64,000 bases of DNA from Flaccisagitta enflata (lineage: Eukaryota; Chaetognatha; Sagittoidea; Aphragmophora): the NCBI GenBank assembly GCA_965153355.1, contig OZ231126.1, positions 49,848,001 through 49,912,000 of the forward strand, in the 5' to 3' direction. Each line of letters opens with the position of its first letter. Positions within the stretch are counted from its first letter, which is position 1. A model generated the notes under the pieces. That model searched no databases. It worked only from the letters and a program-made list of their open reading frames with translations, and was not told the origin of the DNA. Shown here in pieces: positions 48,365 to 62,124 of the stretch. Made by a program: the position numbers and the translations under genes.

Positions 48365-48890
48365 CAAAATGACCTGAAATGTGTTTCAAAATGACTTAAA
48401 ATGACTTAAATGAACAAAGTGAAGTAAACGATCAAATATGACAAAAAATGACTAAAAGCAACCAAAAATGACCAAAAGCAACCAAAAATGACCAAAAGCA
48501 ATAAAAAATGACCAAAAACAACAAAAAAATGACTCAAAATAACTCCAGATGACCCAAATAGACCAAAAACAACGCAAAAAAGCAAAGTGTCACTTAAAAC
48601 CACAAAAGCCAAAAAGTAACTTAGAATGACTTAGAATGACTTATAATGACTTAGAAGACTTGTAATGACTTATAATGACTTAAAATAACTTAGAATGACT
48701 AAGAATGACTTAAAATGACTTTATAATAACATAAAATGACAAAAATGACAAAAAATGACAAAAATGACAAATATGACTTAATTGACTAAAATCAACAGAA
48801 AATGACTGGAAATGACTTAGAATGACTTAAAATGACTCAAAAATGACATAAAATACTCCTAAAATGACGTAAAACGACGAAAAAGCAAAG
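48365..48890. repeat. ~10 bp TTAAAATGAC minisatellite
   Basis: Counterpart of 39,110-39,600, with length and unit differences. Confidence 0.8.
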
Positions 48891-48892
48891 TG

Positions 48893-48966
48893 TTACGGAC
48901 CGACCGACCGACGGACCGACGGACCGACAGAGCGGGTTATAGAGTCGCGTGCACGCGACTAAAAAA
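48893..48966 (-). repeat. GTCN element with perfect palindrome, right-arm copy
   Basis: Counterpart of 39,008-39,100; AGTCGCGTGCACGCGACT at 48,943-48,960. Confidence 0.7.
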
Positions 48967-49251
48967 AACGGTTGAAGGAACAAAAAACCAGTATTTATTA
49001 TTGGTGGAAATTTGTAAAAAGCGGGTCCGTTAGAGCGAGGTTCAGCTGTATTTAATTTTTCCTGTCCACTTATACAAAGAACCTTTGGGCTTATACTTTA
49101 CCAGAAGGAATCAGTTAAGTCAATATTTAGGCGAAGATGCTCATCTAAGTTTTAAGGAAGCGTCCTCGATCCCATGCTACAGAGACTCTGTGAGACATCT
49201 GATACACAACACCTATTGCACATTAATCGATAATGAAACAAACAAACAAAC

Positions 49252-49555
49252 AAGGCCGGATACACGGGCCAAGACGGTGCGCCGGGCGTTATTAATTCTT
49301 AGACCTATCCCTAGCCCCATCAGATCTATCCCGACCTATCAGGCCTATCCCGACTCTATCAGACCTATCCCGAGCCCATCAGACCTATCCCGAGCTCTAT
49401 CAGACCTTCCCGAGCCTCTATCAGACCCATCCCGAGCTCTATCAGACCCTATCCTGAGCGCTATCAGACCTATCCTGAGCTCTATCAGACCTATCCTGAG
49501 CTCTATCAGACCTATCCCCACACCTATCCGACATATCACCAGCTCGATCAGACCT
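49252..49555. repeat. GTCN tail and ~21 bp minisatellite, right-arm copy
   Basis: AAGGCCGGATACACGGGCCA tail complement, then GAGCTCTATCAGACCTATCC units rearranged relative to 38,425-38,680. Confidence 0.75.
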
Positions 49556-49654
49556 AACCGTAGCTGATTATTTTAGTGAATGAAATGAGTATCATCAGTG
49601 ATGAACAAAATGAATTTTCAAATGATTTCAAACATTCTCAGCGATTGTTCATTC

Positions 49655-49862
49655 GAGCGTGACCGACGGATGGACAGACAGACAGAACCTCTTATAGAGG
49701 TGCTATGGCGCATCTGGGAATCATCCTAGCATATTTCTGAATCATTTCAAGTGATTCTTGCTTCTTTTTGAGACTTTCAACTCGAGAGTTACCGACCGAC
49801 CAACCAACCAACCAACGGACAGACGGAGCTGATAATAGAGGTGCTATGGCGCACCTAAAAAC
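49655..49862 (-). repeat. Two GTCN element starts, right-arm copy
   Basis: Counterpart of 38,118-38,325, including the AGGTGC-TATGGC-GCACCT stem near 49,840. Confidence 0.65.
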
Positions 49863-50215
49863 ATGTACATAAATAAATTTCAAATTGCACCAGCTGAAAG
49901 GTTACAAAACACTCCATTTGATTCAGCAAGAAGTGTGGTTTTCATGGTCCCACTTCAAGCGTTTCAATATCATTCATTAGTAATTGTGGGACAGTTGTTA
50001 CATATTATGCCAATACGCATTTGTTTTGTCAATCCTCATGTGGCTTTTGCCCAAAGACTCTAAAAGTTTACGAGCTTTTTTTATTTTTTGTCCAAGTTAA
50101 TGTCATAACTCATGCGCCGGGTTCACGTGGCTTAAGAGAGAAACGTGGATTTGATATTGAATGGAACACAGGATCAGGAAGAGGATTTCTGATGGCTCAA
50201 AAAGATAATGTTTAG
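49863..50215 (+). other. Two abutting small frames, right-arm copy
   Basis: Counterpart of 37,761-38,113 with identical frame change. The frame break therefore predates the duplication or is shared by both haplotypes, which argues against a sequencing error. Confidence 0.25.
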
Positions 50216-50727
50216 TTGCAACACTCTCTTGAACGATGCACTTGGACATGGCTCTGTTTTATTCAACAATATCGTGCCTGAAATGAATGTGTGAGCGATG
50301 AGGTTTAAGCATTTGATAACATGTGTCTCTTGCGTCATGATTATGTTATACAAAAGCTATAGCTGTAGTGCAGCTGCTGTGCAGCGTCATGGCATGTTGT
50401 TATCCTGATATTTTTGTCTTGATCTGTCCTTGTTTGCACATTTCTTGTGGCGGCACTGTCTAATGCTTAAATGCTGTAATTGCTCATTCTTACAATATCA
50501 GTTTTTTTTTACTTTCTCTTTTCGATTTCTCTTTTCTATTTCTCTAGCACTCTCTCCTTCTCCGTTAGTTTCTGACTCTCTGACTGCTTCAAACTCTGTC
50601 GCGAACGAGACTTTAAACGGATAAGTATGTCGATCGGTCCATCCGCAGTTGGTGTCTTAGAGCACGCGACTAGTGCCTTGCTGGGTTTACTTTTTCTGTT
50701 TCTGACTTACTCATATTTCTCTATTTC

Positions 50728-50755
50728 TCTCTCTCTCCCTCTATTTCTCTCTCTC

Positions 50756-50829
<74 letters not shown>
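50728..50829. repeat. (CT)n microsatellite
   Basis: Counterpart of 37,140-37,265. Confidence 0.93.
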
Positions 50830-50831
<2 letters not shown>

Positions 50832-50834
50832 ACT

Positions 50835-50912
50835 CACTTCACTAAAGGGAATTTGAATGTTATTTTGGAGATTTGGAGGGATATTTCCGAAAAAATGATC
50901 AAAACAACAATT
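50835..50912. other. Arm-specific block (right)
   Basis: CACTTCACTAAAGGGAATTT to AAAACAACAATTC has no similarity to 37,052-37,134, although both flanks align. Confidence 0.7.
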
Positions 50913-51027
50913 CTAACAGTTGAAATAGCTTTTTTCGGCGACAACGCTCACGAAAGAGACAAGTTCCCGTGAACTCAGAATCGATTCAGCCTTAAATTTT
51001 AAGATCCTGTCCATGGTCGCAGTTGTG

Positions 51028-51300
51028 ACCATGGATGTAGGGGAGCTCTAAAATTCGCCATGTCCACCTAGCATTTCAAGACCGAGTCATGTCAGAAGCA
51101 AGTTGGACAAGTCGGACTATAAAAAGATTATAGTTTTCTTACTATTCGCATCATTCTTGAATAAGAATCTTCCATGTAAATGCTTTTTTTTTTAAAATTC
51201 AACCTTGAATCACTTCTAATTCAAGACCGACTTGCTTTTCAAGACTAACTTTTACCACATCCATGGAGATGGTGGACATGGCGTCCCCTACATCCATGGT
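51028..51300. mobile_element. Small TIR element, right-arm copy
   Basis: ACCATGGATGTAGGGGA and its complement bound it; counterpart of 36,652-36,935. Confidence 0.6.
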
Positions 51301-51469
51301 TGTGGCCATTTTTTAGCCTGAACCCTCAGCCATGAGCTCTTGTAAACTCTTAGTTCACAACCCAGAAAAAAAATCAATGATTCTTCGACCACATGGGGAA
51401 GAAATTTAAAGGATTAAGGGGGGGGGACAATCAAAGGCCTTAAAAGGTACCGTCAGCCATTTGCCTTTG

Positions 51470-51576
51470 TTACGAATGTATTTTTTCCAATCCGGTTAAT
51501 GGTTCTGGCTCTGAGTCGCGCACATTCAATTGATTATATCCTTTCCATGCCTGTGCTTGTGCTGCTTTTTCTTCTT
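51470..51576 (-). CDS. Candidate 3'-terminal exon, right-arm copy
   Basis: Same acceptor, frame and stop as 36,376-36,482. The identical sequence adds no independent evidence of function because the whole arm is duplicated. Confidence 0.33.
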
Positions 51577-51624
51577 CTGGAATGGTTAAAAGAAGAAATT
51601 CACAGAAAATGAGTTTTTTAAGTC

Positions 51625-51690
51625 GTATAAATGCACATCTATATCAGATCGGGTCTGTCTGTCCGTCCATCCGTACATCGGTCATGCTTA
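51625..51690 (+). repeat. GTCN element fragment, right-arm copy
   Basis: Counterpart of 36,265-36,345. Confidence 0.45.
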
Positions 51691-52113
51691 CATAAAAAAT
51701 GGCGTTATGACGATAAAATTTATTGTCTTCATCTTTCTCCCAACAATTAAGCCTTCAGACATTTCATTTGCACTTGATTGCTGACAGATTTCTGTTACTG
51801 TCAACATATAGAGGAGATAAGAGAAATGACAAGACAAGACAAGACAAGATCTTTTTTTATCCATTACAGGCGAATGTCCGTTACAGCGAGATGTAACTAT
51901 ATATGTATTACTCAAGTGGGCCTTTTTAATTTCAGCCTTTAAGAACACACGTTTTAATAGCTTTCATCAGCTTGCTTCATCCATCAAAAAAACTTTGTAT
52001 TCTGGGGGAGGGGTGGGGGCGTTGGAAGATGATCTTTTTTTGTAACTTGATTTATAACTTTTTAACTGGATTTATAACGGGCATTTGAGCAAAAAAATCT
52101 GATCAGTATCTGG

Positions 52114-53112
52114 GTCCGCGACGGAAGGGGGTTATAGATCACCAATTCCATAAGATCGCTATGACCAAAAGATTGCTAACCCCGTAAGTTCGCTAAAACT
52201 ATAATTCTTTACATTAGGAGCCTCCATACAAAGTTTCATGCAAATCCGTTGAAAAATGGCAAAGTTATGCACATTTTTCACTTTTAGGCTAGTAGGGTGG
52301 TTGGGTGGTAAACTGGTTTGGATAAATAGTGTGCATATGTTGAGTTCTTTCATTTAGAGACTCCATACCAAGTTTCAACCAAATTGGTTGAAAAATGTCC
52401 AATTTATGCAAGTTTTTAACTTTAGCTGGTTGGGTGGTAGGTGGGTTTGGCTGGTTGGCATGCTCAAACATAAATAAATCACATACATGTGCTGAGTCCT
52501 TCCATTTAGAGACTCCATACCAAATTTCAACCAAATTGGTTGAAAAACGCCAAAGATATGCACATTTTTCACTTTTAGGCTGGTTGAGTGGTAGGCTGGT
52601 TTGACAGGATAAATAGTGTGCATATGTTGAGTTCTTTCATTTAGAGACTATACTCAAGTTTCCAAACCAAATTGGTTGAAAAATGACAAAGTTATGCAAG
52701 TTTTCACTTTTGGTAGGTTGGCTGGTTGGGTGGTAGGTCGGTTTGGCCGGTTAGCATGCTCAAATGCATATAAATCATATACATATGTTGAGGCCTTCCA
52801 TTTAGAGACTCCATACCAAATTTCAGCTAAATTGGTTGAAAAATGCCAAAGTTATGCACGTTTTTCACTTTTAGGCCGGTAGGCTGGTTGGAAAGCCAGG
52901 TTGGGTTGGTCGGATCACAAAATCGGATAGGATGTAAAGCGCCTTACCCTAGTACAACTTCCCACCAAATATGAAACCAAATCGGTCAAAGCATAAAAAA
53001 GTTATCCATTTTCAAAATGAACACGACGACAACGACGACGACGATGACGACGACGACGACACCCACCCACCTTGAATCATAGTCCGCGTCGGAATGATAT
53101 TCCGTCGCGGAC
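52114..53112. mobile_element. TIR element with ~150 bp tandem units, right-arm copy
   Basis: Ends GTCCGCGACGGAA (52,114) and TTCCGTCGCGGAC (53,112). Five units are retained, but 52,875-53,005 differs from the left arm: extra GGTTGGAAAGCCAGGTTGGG and a different CTAGTACAACTTCCCACC stretch. Confidence 0.7.
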
Positions 53113-53277
53113 AAAAAAATAAGAAAAAATGTTCGTGTGAGTAGCATTACATTTTGTCTTTGTCAGCTCATCCTTTTGTTTCAATCTTTCTCAATATTTC
53201 ACAGACTTTTCTTGCCGTGTGTGCGGTTTATGCTTTATCTATCGTTACAATATTTCTCATTGTCGCTCTTTGTCTTT

Positions 53278-53442
53278 GGTTGCGTGCACGCGACTCTATA
53301 ATCCGCAATATCCGTTGGTCGGCCTTTTTTTTTCGTTTATAGGCAAATTTTACATCATTACCCTTGCGCAAATACTTAGTTAGCCCATTTCATCACCGCC
53401 CCCTGCCCACCCGCAGTAGTCGTTTATCCGGCCTAGTTTTTT
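53278..53442 (+). repeat. GTCN element, short copy, right arm
   Basis: Counterpart of 34,525-34,676. Confidence 0.6.
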
Positions 53443-54244
53443 TAAGGGATGTTGTTCCGTGTTTGTATGCGTTCTCATAAATTTAAGTCGCGATCAGGCA
53501 CTCGATCCGTCCGTATGTGTACGAGGCGTACCATGTCTAGGGATCGACCGGACCATTTTACGCATTGCACCTAAATTCATTAACAGTAGAATGGGCAGAA
53601 CGAACACTCTTTGTAAGACCACGATGTAATAGGCAAGCAAATGAGACGGATAGTCATTACATCATTGGAAAGCCGCGACAATTGTCGCTTTCTTAAGGAT
53701 AATGACCGGTCTTGCTGTCTTAGATTCTAGAGTCTTCGTTCCCCGTCTGTCTATCATTCATTAAGCTTGTCCTGTCAGCTTTTCCTTTTCCCCCTTCCTG
53801 TCCCCCTTCCTGTCTAATTTCGCTCTCAGTTGCTTCCATTCAATCCTTCTTTCTTTCCTTTTTTGCCTGCCTTTTTTTTTTCTTTTTTTTTTCATCATTA
53901 TTTTCTTTCCTCTCGTTTCCTTCATTACTTCTTTTCAGGGTAAATTCCCCAGATCAAGCCAAAAAAAGAAGTCGAAGCAACACAACGAAGCAACGAAGAG
54001 AGAGTTGGGATTTTTGTTGGGATTTTTTGTTTTCCCCGACCCTGGCCTCGCGTTGCAGCTGAGTTTGTATACTTCTACATTCCTCTCCCCTGTTCTTCTC
54101 TTTTCCCCATCTCTTTCTACTCCTCATCCTTCGCCTCCTCCTCCTCCTCTCTTTCCCCCGCCTCCTCATCTCACCGCTTTCAGTTTCCCCATCATGTATT
54201 TTTTTACTCATTTTTTATCTCCTTTGACCAAGAATTGCAGTTCT

Positions 54245-54363
54245 TCTCAGTCTGTCTGTCGGTCTGTCTGTCTGTCTGTCAATCTGTCTGTCTGGCTGTT
54301 TGTCTGGCTGTCTGTCTGCATGACAGTCTGTCTGCCTAACTGTTTATCTGTCTTTGTCTGCCT

Positions 54364-54416
<53 letters not shown>

Positions 54417-54482
54417 ATTCACCAACAAGGCAACATGTTTGTAGACCACAGCACCCCCACTCTCCTGGCTCTCCTGCCCTTG

Positions 54483-54516
<34 letters not shown>

Positions 54517-54530
54517 TTCTATACACACAC
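54245..54530. repeat. (TCTG)n, (TC)n and (AC)n cluster
   Basis: Counterpart of 33,373-33,712 with a GA/TC tract of about 48 rather than about 98 bases. Confidence 0.9.
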
Positions 54531-54626
54531 ACATATTATCTCGATCTCTATAGCTCACAGCCTGGAATCTTACAATGTTTCTTTTATAAACCCCTGTAAC
54601 CCAGAGCCTTGTTTACTCTCTCGTCC

Positions 54627-54730
<104 letters not shown>

Positions 54731-54734
54731 CATT

Positions 54735-55955
54735 TGATAAGAGGACTGGATTTTGTTTGCTGAGAACGGGAGAGGCCACAAAAAAAGAGGCCCACCAGAC
54801 TCGTGCATGTTTGACGATAAAAAGATAAGTAGAAGGGAACAAATCTGTGACCTTGTTGATTGTCAATCTCTCTTGTACCCATGTGCTGTGTTTGATGGTT
54901 TTAGAGAGAGTTTATGAGATTTGTTTCGCTTCTCAGTGCTCTTTTTTTCTCGTGTGTGTACGTGTATAAACTGTAAGTTCACATAAATCCTGCTTACTTC
55001 TGGTTAAAGATGTTTGTTTTCCCATGCGAATTATTTCGATATGATAATCTTTACGAACCAAGGTTTTGGTAATCGATCAAGAGGTGCATAAATAATGTAA
55101 CGTGTTTTTAAGGCTCAGCTATGTGATCATATAATGATTTATAGTACAGTTTCTATTAATTGGTTTTAGTTGTGCAAAGAGGGGCATGGGTAGTAGTATT
55201 AGACTTGAAGACCTTTCAGTCATTTTAGGGTAAATCATGGAAACAAAAGTCTGAAAATTCGATGAAAGATCACTGAAACACAAAATTATGAAATGAATGC
55301 TCAGTCGGCGTTAATCTGAGTAGCCCAGTTGAAATTTCGCTAACAATTTTGCCGACAATAAGATTGCATTCCCAGCGTTAATGCTTGAGCATTTTCCGCC
55401 TAGTCTTTTAACATAAGTTAAAACCTCGTGGAAAATATGATAAGATATGAAGCGTCACAGACCGCAGAGTCGCATGCATGCTTCTTAATCTTAGAAAAAA
55501 AAATGTTACAACACTGATACGAAATATTAGGTGTACAGTTAAAAAGGTATTATTGTATTTAGATCTCCTTAAGAAAACATCATCTTTTTATCGAACATTC
55601 GATAAAAAAAAGGTTTTCAAATTTTTGCGAATATAAAAGGATGTTGTCGTAACTGCTGAAGATAAAGTAACCATCCAAAGAAGTGTGTTCTGAGTGGTAA
55701 CGGCGTCTTCGTGTATTATTCAAAAGTAAACACTTGAACTTGAAGGATGTGATTAATGATGATGGAGTTTTTTCTCCGCCGTGGTTTTTGTTTACGACTA
55801 TTTCGACTTTGTCATGTGATTTATTGAAAGATTTATGGGATGATTTTGGTCGCGTCCACTTTTTGTTGGATTTTGATTTTCTTATTACGTCATTTACATG
55901 TGGATAATGTCATGGACGATACACAATACATTTTTAGTTTTACATTTGAATTACT
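54735..55955. other. Unique sequence, no gene seen, right arm
   Basis: Counterpart of 31,940-33,165, essentially identical by eye over about 1 kb. Confidence 0.4.
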
Positions 55956-55956
55956 T

Positions 55957-56180
55957 TTAGTCGCGTTCTACGCGACTCTACAACCAGCTATGTCGGTCCG
56001 TCGGTCCGTCGGTCCGTCACGGCTGGTTTGGTTGGTCGGTTGGTCCCCTTTTTACTTTTTTGGTGTTTTCGAGCTTTTTAAGCTTACTACTTCTGCCCAA
56101 ATGCCCCAGCAACCTTCTCCAGCACTGCTCCTGCCCAACCGCACGCGACTAGGGTAGCCGTGTATCCAGCCTTGTTTGTT
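55957..56180 (+). repeat. GTCN element, complete copy, right arm
   Basis: Counterpart of 31,710-31,938. It has a small insertion (CACGGCTGGTTTGG) in the GTCN run. Confidence 0.75.
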
Positions 56181-56344
56181 GCGTTGTCGTTGTTTAAAAA
56201 TCTCTTTTTGTTCAATAAAATATTCCGTAAACGCAAAAATTTACAGCGTTACAGCGAGTTTTGGATTGGTCTCAAATGTTAAAAGATCGACTTTCCAAAT
56301 ATAAATCCTCATTTCTCTGGATTCTTCCATTCGTCCATCGTTTT

Positions 56345-56437
56345 TTATGTGCGTCGTCGTACATCTAAGTGAGGTTTTGTCTGTCTGTCCGTCCGTCCGT
56401 CGGTCAGTCGGTCCGTCTTTCTGTCCATCACACAAAC
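56345..56437 (+). repeat. GTCN element fragment, right arm
   Basis: Counterpart of 31,457-31,550. Confidence 0.55.
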
Positions 56438-57009
56438 CCGATATCCGCGCAAAACTGCCATTTCGGCGTCTTGCAGTAATGACTTAATACCTGTAGTCTC
56501 TCATGCTTTACCACATTCATTTTCATTCACTCATTCATTCAGAACGTTCATTCACATATTTCTAATCAGCGAGGCCTTGTTAGAATTCAGATGTCAGAAA
56601 CGAGGTCAACAACACCCAAGTAGCTTTAAGCATATTTCCGAGACGAACGAAAAAGAATGAAACGGAATGATGAAATGAAACGGCATCATCAATGTTACCA
56701 TTTCATTAATAATTACCGCACTGCCGTTGCAATAACTTTTACTGCAGCTACAATATGATTTACATGAACAACGATTCACTTGAGAGAATGACGTAAAAAT
56801 TGCATCAAAAATTCAAAATCTCGTCGAGGGGATGTGCGAGATTGGAAAGTGCACATTCTCCCAAATAGGATGATAGGCTGTTGCTTATTTTCTTGTATTA
56901 TTTGTGCTCGATCTGCACAAAAAGTGGCTCAAACTATCTAATTGCTATATTCTAGAGTGTCCAAAATCTTTTTTGGAGCGAAATTGTGTCATGAAGGACA
57001 TGATAAGCG

Positions 57010-57300
57010 CTGCTGTAATGATACAGCTACAAAGCCAGTTGGCGCTTCATCACCCCCTGAACCTGTGCGCTGTAAAGCTACAAAGTGCATCGGGCTTGAT
57101 GGAGTCCGCAGGTCCGTTGCAGTTGCCCCTTTAATATCCTTGGCACGTTGAGTCTCATGCTTATGGGATCCAGAGGTTCAATGAACATCTTTTGCCTGAA
57201 GGAGCCAGTAAGTTAGTTGCCACTCTGTGCACTGTGAAGCGTCTCATGCTTGAAGGAGCCAGCAAGTCAGTTGGCACTTCATCAACGCAGTTTATCGACT
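57010..57300. repeat. Degenerate tandem repeat, right arm
   Basis: Counterpart of 30,590-30,890. Confidence 0.5.
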
Positions 57301-57546
57301 CTCTGATTGACGTTTTCTTTCTCAACGTCTCCTCTTTACCGAGACTTGTCTTAACTCAATCTATGTGTACAATAGCCAGATTAACCACCATTTTTTTCCG
57401 CAAAACAGCGTGAACGCAGTACTCAGTTGCTCGGCCATAGTAAAATCCAATTCTTACTGATTTTCGATGAAATTATTGGATGAACAAAACAAAACAAACA
57501 ATTCAAAACAAAACAATTAAGGGTCAGGGAACCAGATCTGTTTTTA

Positions 57547-57780
57547 GTGGCAACCTCGCGACTCCAAAATGGGCTTTGTCCATCCATCGGTCCGTTGGTC
57601 CATCCATTGGTCCGTCAGTCTGTAATGATCAAGTTGGGAAATGTAAAAATGAGCATTAAGGATGACTTTAGGTTTGTGTTTGTGTGTGGGCGTATGGAGG
57701 GGGGAAGCTCCTTCCCACCCATCCGCGTATGGAGGGGGATGTATACTCCTGCCTATCCATCCGGGACGATATTGTCACCC
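57547..57780 (+). repeat. GTCN element, diverged copy, right arm
   Basis: Counterpart of 30,117-30,345. Confidence 0.6.
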
Positions 57781-58737
57781 CGCGTTACTTGTTGGAAGCA
57801 TACTTGCGGATCCTTAAGTGTGAGGTGCGACTGTATGCGTTGACAATGCAAGTGGCTGACTATCAAAATCGCTGGGAAGCCTTTTAAGTTTGGCCTCAAT
57901 TTAATCAAGTTCCGAATAAGGATCCCGCGGGCGAAATCACTGGTGAGTGGTGAATGAAAAAGAATTAAGCATAAAGCTGAGCTCTTTGTGAGTATAGAAT
58001 TATCAATGATGTATGTGCGCATAGTATGGATTCGTGTCACAAAGGTAGAGAGAACGTACATGTGTGTGAAAAAGAATACACAGCAAACAGTGTGAACGGC
58101 ATCATCCTTATCTTCTTGTAACTTTTTCTTCACTCCTTTCCCTGTCGCCCGACTCTTTCACGTTTCTTTTTGCATAAGACGGCAAATTTTTGAAGGAAAA
58201 CTAAGTGTTTCACCATACTTTTTGCATCATTTTCTTGGACAATAATTGCAAAGAATGATTTTCAAAGATAAATTTGCTTTGAAGACACTTGTTGTATACA
58301 TTTCTATCATATTCTGACCTCAAAAGTGAATTTGACAATGCAATTCAAATGAGAAAAGCAAGAAAAAAGAGGTTTTTAATGAAATTTTGCTTACATTTTT
58401 TTGTTTGTTCTTGCCGTTGAAATTTTAAGACTCTCAAATGCAGGGAAATTTTGCATTTCCAAAACATAGTTCTCTTCGTAATCAATTTTGGAAGAGAACT
58501 ATGTTTTTTTTTTTCATTTTTTCATTTTCTATGCAATCTTAGAATTTCAACGAGCCCCCTGTCAGTTACCAAAAATGAAATTTTCAGTAATTTGCATTAT
58601 ATTTTCTTCATTAATTTTAGCTTCATTTGGTTCTTTTTCATGTTTGAATGCAAGTTATGCAAAAGAATATCAATTATGATATATCTCAATGATTATTTCC
58701 GTTTAATCATTCAAATTCAATCATTCTAATTTTTTAC

Positions 58738-58884
58738 TTTGGCTCCTGTTGAAACACATATGTTGCCTTCCGAGGAATGCCGTCATAATGAAATGACATT
58801 TTATCCAGATGGTGCCCTCCAACAACGGCTCATTTCTATACATTATCAGCATGTTGATGAAATTAATAGTACCGTCAAGATAAT
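58738..58884 (-). CDS. Candidate internal exon, right-arm copy
   Basis: Same splice-flanked 147-base open stretch as 29,006-29,152. Confidence 0.2.
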
Positions 58885-58964
58885 CTAGATAGAATGAATA
58901 CGCTGCCTGTCGTGTCGCTATCGTGCCACGTGTGCGCGTGCCACGTGTGCGAGTGCGCGTGCAG

Positions 58965-58970
<6 letters not shown>

Positions 58971-59061
<91 letters not shown>

Positions 59062-59094
59062 TGCGCGCGAGCGAACGACGACGACGATTACAGC

Positions 59095-59175
<81 letters not shown>

Positions 59176-59254
59176 AACGACAACGACAACGACGACAACA
59201 ACAATAACAACAACAACAACAACAAACAACAACAACAAATAAAAACAACAACAA

Positions 59255-59320
<66 letters not shown>

Positions 59321-59325
59321 CGATA
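58971..59325. repeat. (GT)n then (AAC)n with ACCACG block
   Basis: Counterpart of 28,583-28,938. About 59,220-59,255 has AAT and AAAAAC variants absent from the left arm. Confidence 0.95.
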
Positions 59326-59825
59326 AAGACGAAGACGACGACAATGACGACGAGACGACAACCTTTCCTCCTCGTTCGCTTTCTGTTTAACAAAGGCTTA
59401 AGGACTGTAAGGTCGTTTGCCAAATACCTCTAGTCAATATAAATGCATAAATGCAAAAAAAAGCCCCACTTTTGCGTGTTTGATGAAGTCCTTCGCCGTC
59501 GCCTGGAGTTGATGTGTGCACGAAGGATCACCTTAAATGCCACAGACTCGTTCCAGATTAGTTTTATGTGAAGGAAATGGGGAAGAAAAAGAGGGTCAAG
59601 TTGAAAACGTGTGGCTTGTTTTAGTTAGTTGTTTTAGGTTCTCGTCGTCATTAAAAAGGCCTGGTTCAGTTGGCTAATGTCTTTCTGTTTGTACAGAAAG
59701 TTTCTGTTTGTACAGTCATGTCAGTCTCGTTTTTATTTTGTTTGACACAAAGAATATGGTAATGATGTGAACTTCAATAACAATGATTTTATTTCTTTCA
59801 TCAAAAATACTCTTAAATTCATTCC

Positions 59826-60135
59826 ACACGACTACCCAAGTCGCGTGCGGGTGGGCAGGGACAGTGATGGAGAAGGTCACTAGGGCATTTTGGCAGGAGC
59901 AGTGAGCTCAAAACGCTCAAATACACCGAAAAATTAAACAGGGCTGGGGACCAACCGACCGACCGACTGACAAAGCGGGTGAAGAGTCGCGTAGCACGCG
60001 ACTAAAAAACAAGGCCAGATACACGGCTACCCTAGTCGCATTCGGGTAGGCTAGAGCAGTGCTGAAGAAGGTCACTGAAGCATTTGGGCAGGAGCCATAA
60101 GCTCAAAAAGCTCAAAAACGCCAAAAAAGTAAGAG
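59826..60135 (-). repeat. GTCN complete copy and tail, right arm
   Basis: Counterpart of 27,775-28,080. Confidence 0.7.
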
Positions 60136-60214
60136 TCGCAAAAGCGTTAGATGGCCAGCGGTACCCGTTGCCCCTGTGTGAGTTCCGATGACCTATGCTG
60201 TTTTTATTGCAGCT

Positions 60215-60535
60215 TGGATGTGAGCCATGGGGCTGGGATTTAAGCCTGGAAGCTTGGAGGCCAGGATTTGAGCTTTGAGACTGGGATTTGAGCCTCAAGA
60301 CTAGGATCAGAGCCATGGGACTGGGATCGGAGCCTCGATACTGGGATTTGAGCCTGGAAACTGGGATTTGAGCCTGGAAACTGGGATTTGAGCCTGGAGA
60401 CTGGGATTTGAGCCTTGAGATGAGGATTTTAGCCTCGAGATTGGGATTTGAGCCTCAAGACTGGGATTGTAGCTTTGAGACTGAGATTTGAGCTTCAAGA
60501 CTGGAATTTGAGCCTGGAGACCGGGTTTCAAGCAA
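60215..60535. repeat. 20 bp minisatellite, right arm
   Basis: Counterpart of 27,370-27,690. Confidence 0.85.
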
Positions 60536-60681
60536 GTGGGGGTACGCTGGAGGAGAAGGAGAAGAAAAAATTTCGGAGCTGCTGATTGAGTCTCTGCATG
60601 ATTTTGTTTTTCTTTTAGAATCCTCCGCCAGAGCGAATTAAATTTGAATAGCTTCGGGTCGTAATACATAAAACCCAGCCA

Positions 60682-60776
60682 ACCCTTAGCCCTAAAGCTA
60701 ACCTTGTCCCTAACCCTAACCCTAAAACTATCCCCAACCCTAACCCTAACCCTAAACCCACCCCTAACCCTAATTT
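60682..60776 (-). repeat. Interstitial CCCTAA telomere-like repeats
   Basis: Clean AACCCTAACCCTAACCC runs occur where the left arm has degraded TTAGG forms. Confidence 0.7.
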
Positions 60777-60855
60777 TTTAAAAAAAACGCTTAAAAAGTC
60801 TTAAAAACAAAAGATCGACAGATGCTTGTTCAAGTGTACCCATGTGAAAGCATAG

Positions 60856-61011
60856 GTCATCGGCTCCTTCGGGGCCGCTGTCCAAAAAGGGGACCGACTA
60901 ACTGACCGACCGACCGACCACCGATCCACCGACCGACCGACCGACTGACCGACTGACCGACCGACCGACCGATCGACGTAGCGGGGTGTAGAGTTGCGTA
61001 GCACGCGACTT
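60856..61011 (-). repeat. GTCN element 5' part with alternative tail, right arm
   Basis: Counterpart of 26,894-27,062. Confidence 0.65.
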
Positions 61012-62124
61012 GAAAAAAAGCACAATTTGTCCACAGACTGTTTCTACTTTCGACGGCGTAGTTTTTATCGCGCGGCAAAGGGCATTTCCAAAGCACTTCT
61101 TATTTCGTTTCACGTCATTAACGCGTCGTTGACGTGTCATGACGTGATCCCTGCAGAGGCTGTTGTTGTTGTTATTGTTTTGGTTGTCGTTGTTGTTCTT
61201 GTTGTTGTTGTTTTTGTTGATGTGATCTCTCGAGAGTTTTTCCCGCCACCGTTTTTGACCAAAGGTTGACAGGGTGTCACTAACGACATCTAACGAGGTT
61301 AAGCGTGAATATAGAGCGGGGTGAAAGGATGTCATTAAAGATATCTAAGCATGAAAAAAGAGAGGGGTGAACGGGTGAAATTGATGACAGCTAGAGAGGT
61401 ACCGCGATAGGTATGACCAAGAAGGCTGACAAAATTTGGCATTGAAAGAGCGGAAATCGGTGAAAACTGCGTTTTTAAAATGAATTCTAGGCTTTGAATG
61501 GTTGAAAGGTGACAGCGAATCGTTATTCAGAATCGCTTCTCTCTTTTACAGTAAAAGGGAGTGGGGTCGCGTTGATTTGATGCGACGGAGCTGGTAGGTG
61601 GAGACAGCTTAAAACTTGATTAATAAAACTTGATAAATATTAAAGACAAATGAACATAACTATAATCGCCCTTTCAAAAATAATTACGAGTTTGAAAATG
61701 ACAAATCACCTACACTGTTATGCAATGCTCCTAAAATAATTCGAATGACTCGTAGCGTCCGATCGACAGAACCGAAAAAGGCACGTGCGCGTGCTCGGGA
61801 ACCAAGACCAAGAAGCCAGTAACCGTTTAGTCAAAGGCGTCAATCCTGTGGAATGCCAACGACTTTTTAAGAAGGAGTCAAGAGTCAAGAAAGGATACAG
61901 GAGACTGAAGGAACTCAAGTGGCCACAAGATTAATAGGAACGTTAACAATAAACAAGTCTTAACACTAAAGCAAAAGGTGAATACGTGAATGGGTTATCA
62001 GCAGAATGTCGAGTAAGTCAAGTCTTTAAATGTACATAAGATCATTACCGTTCAACTTCGTTTCCTGTCTATGACTTCATCGATCATCATGGCCAGGTTA
62101 CATATTTCTAGGTTATTGAGATAA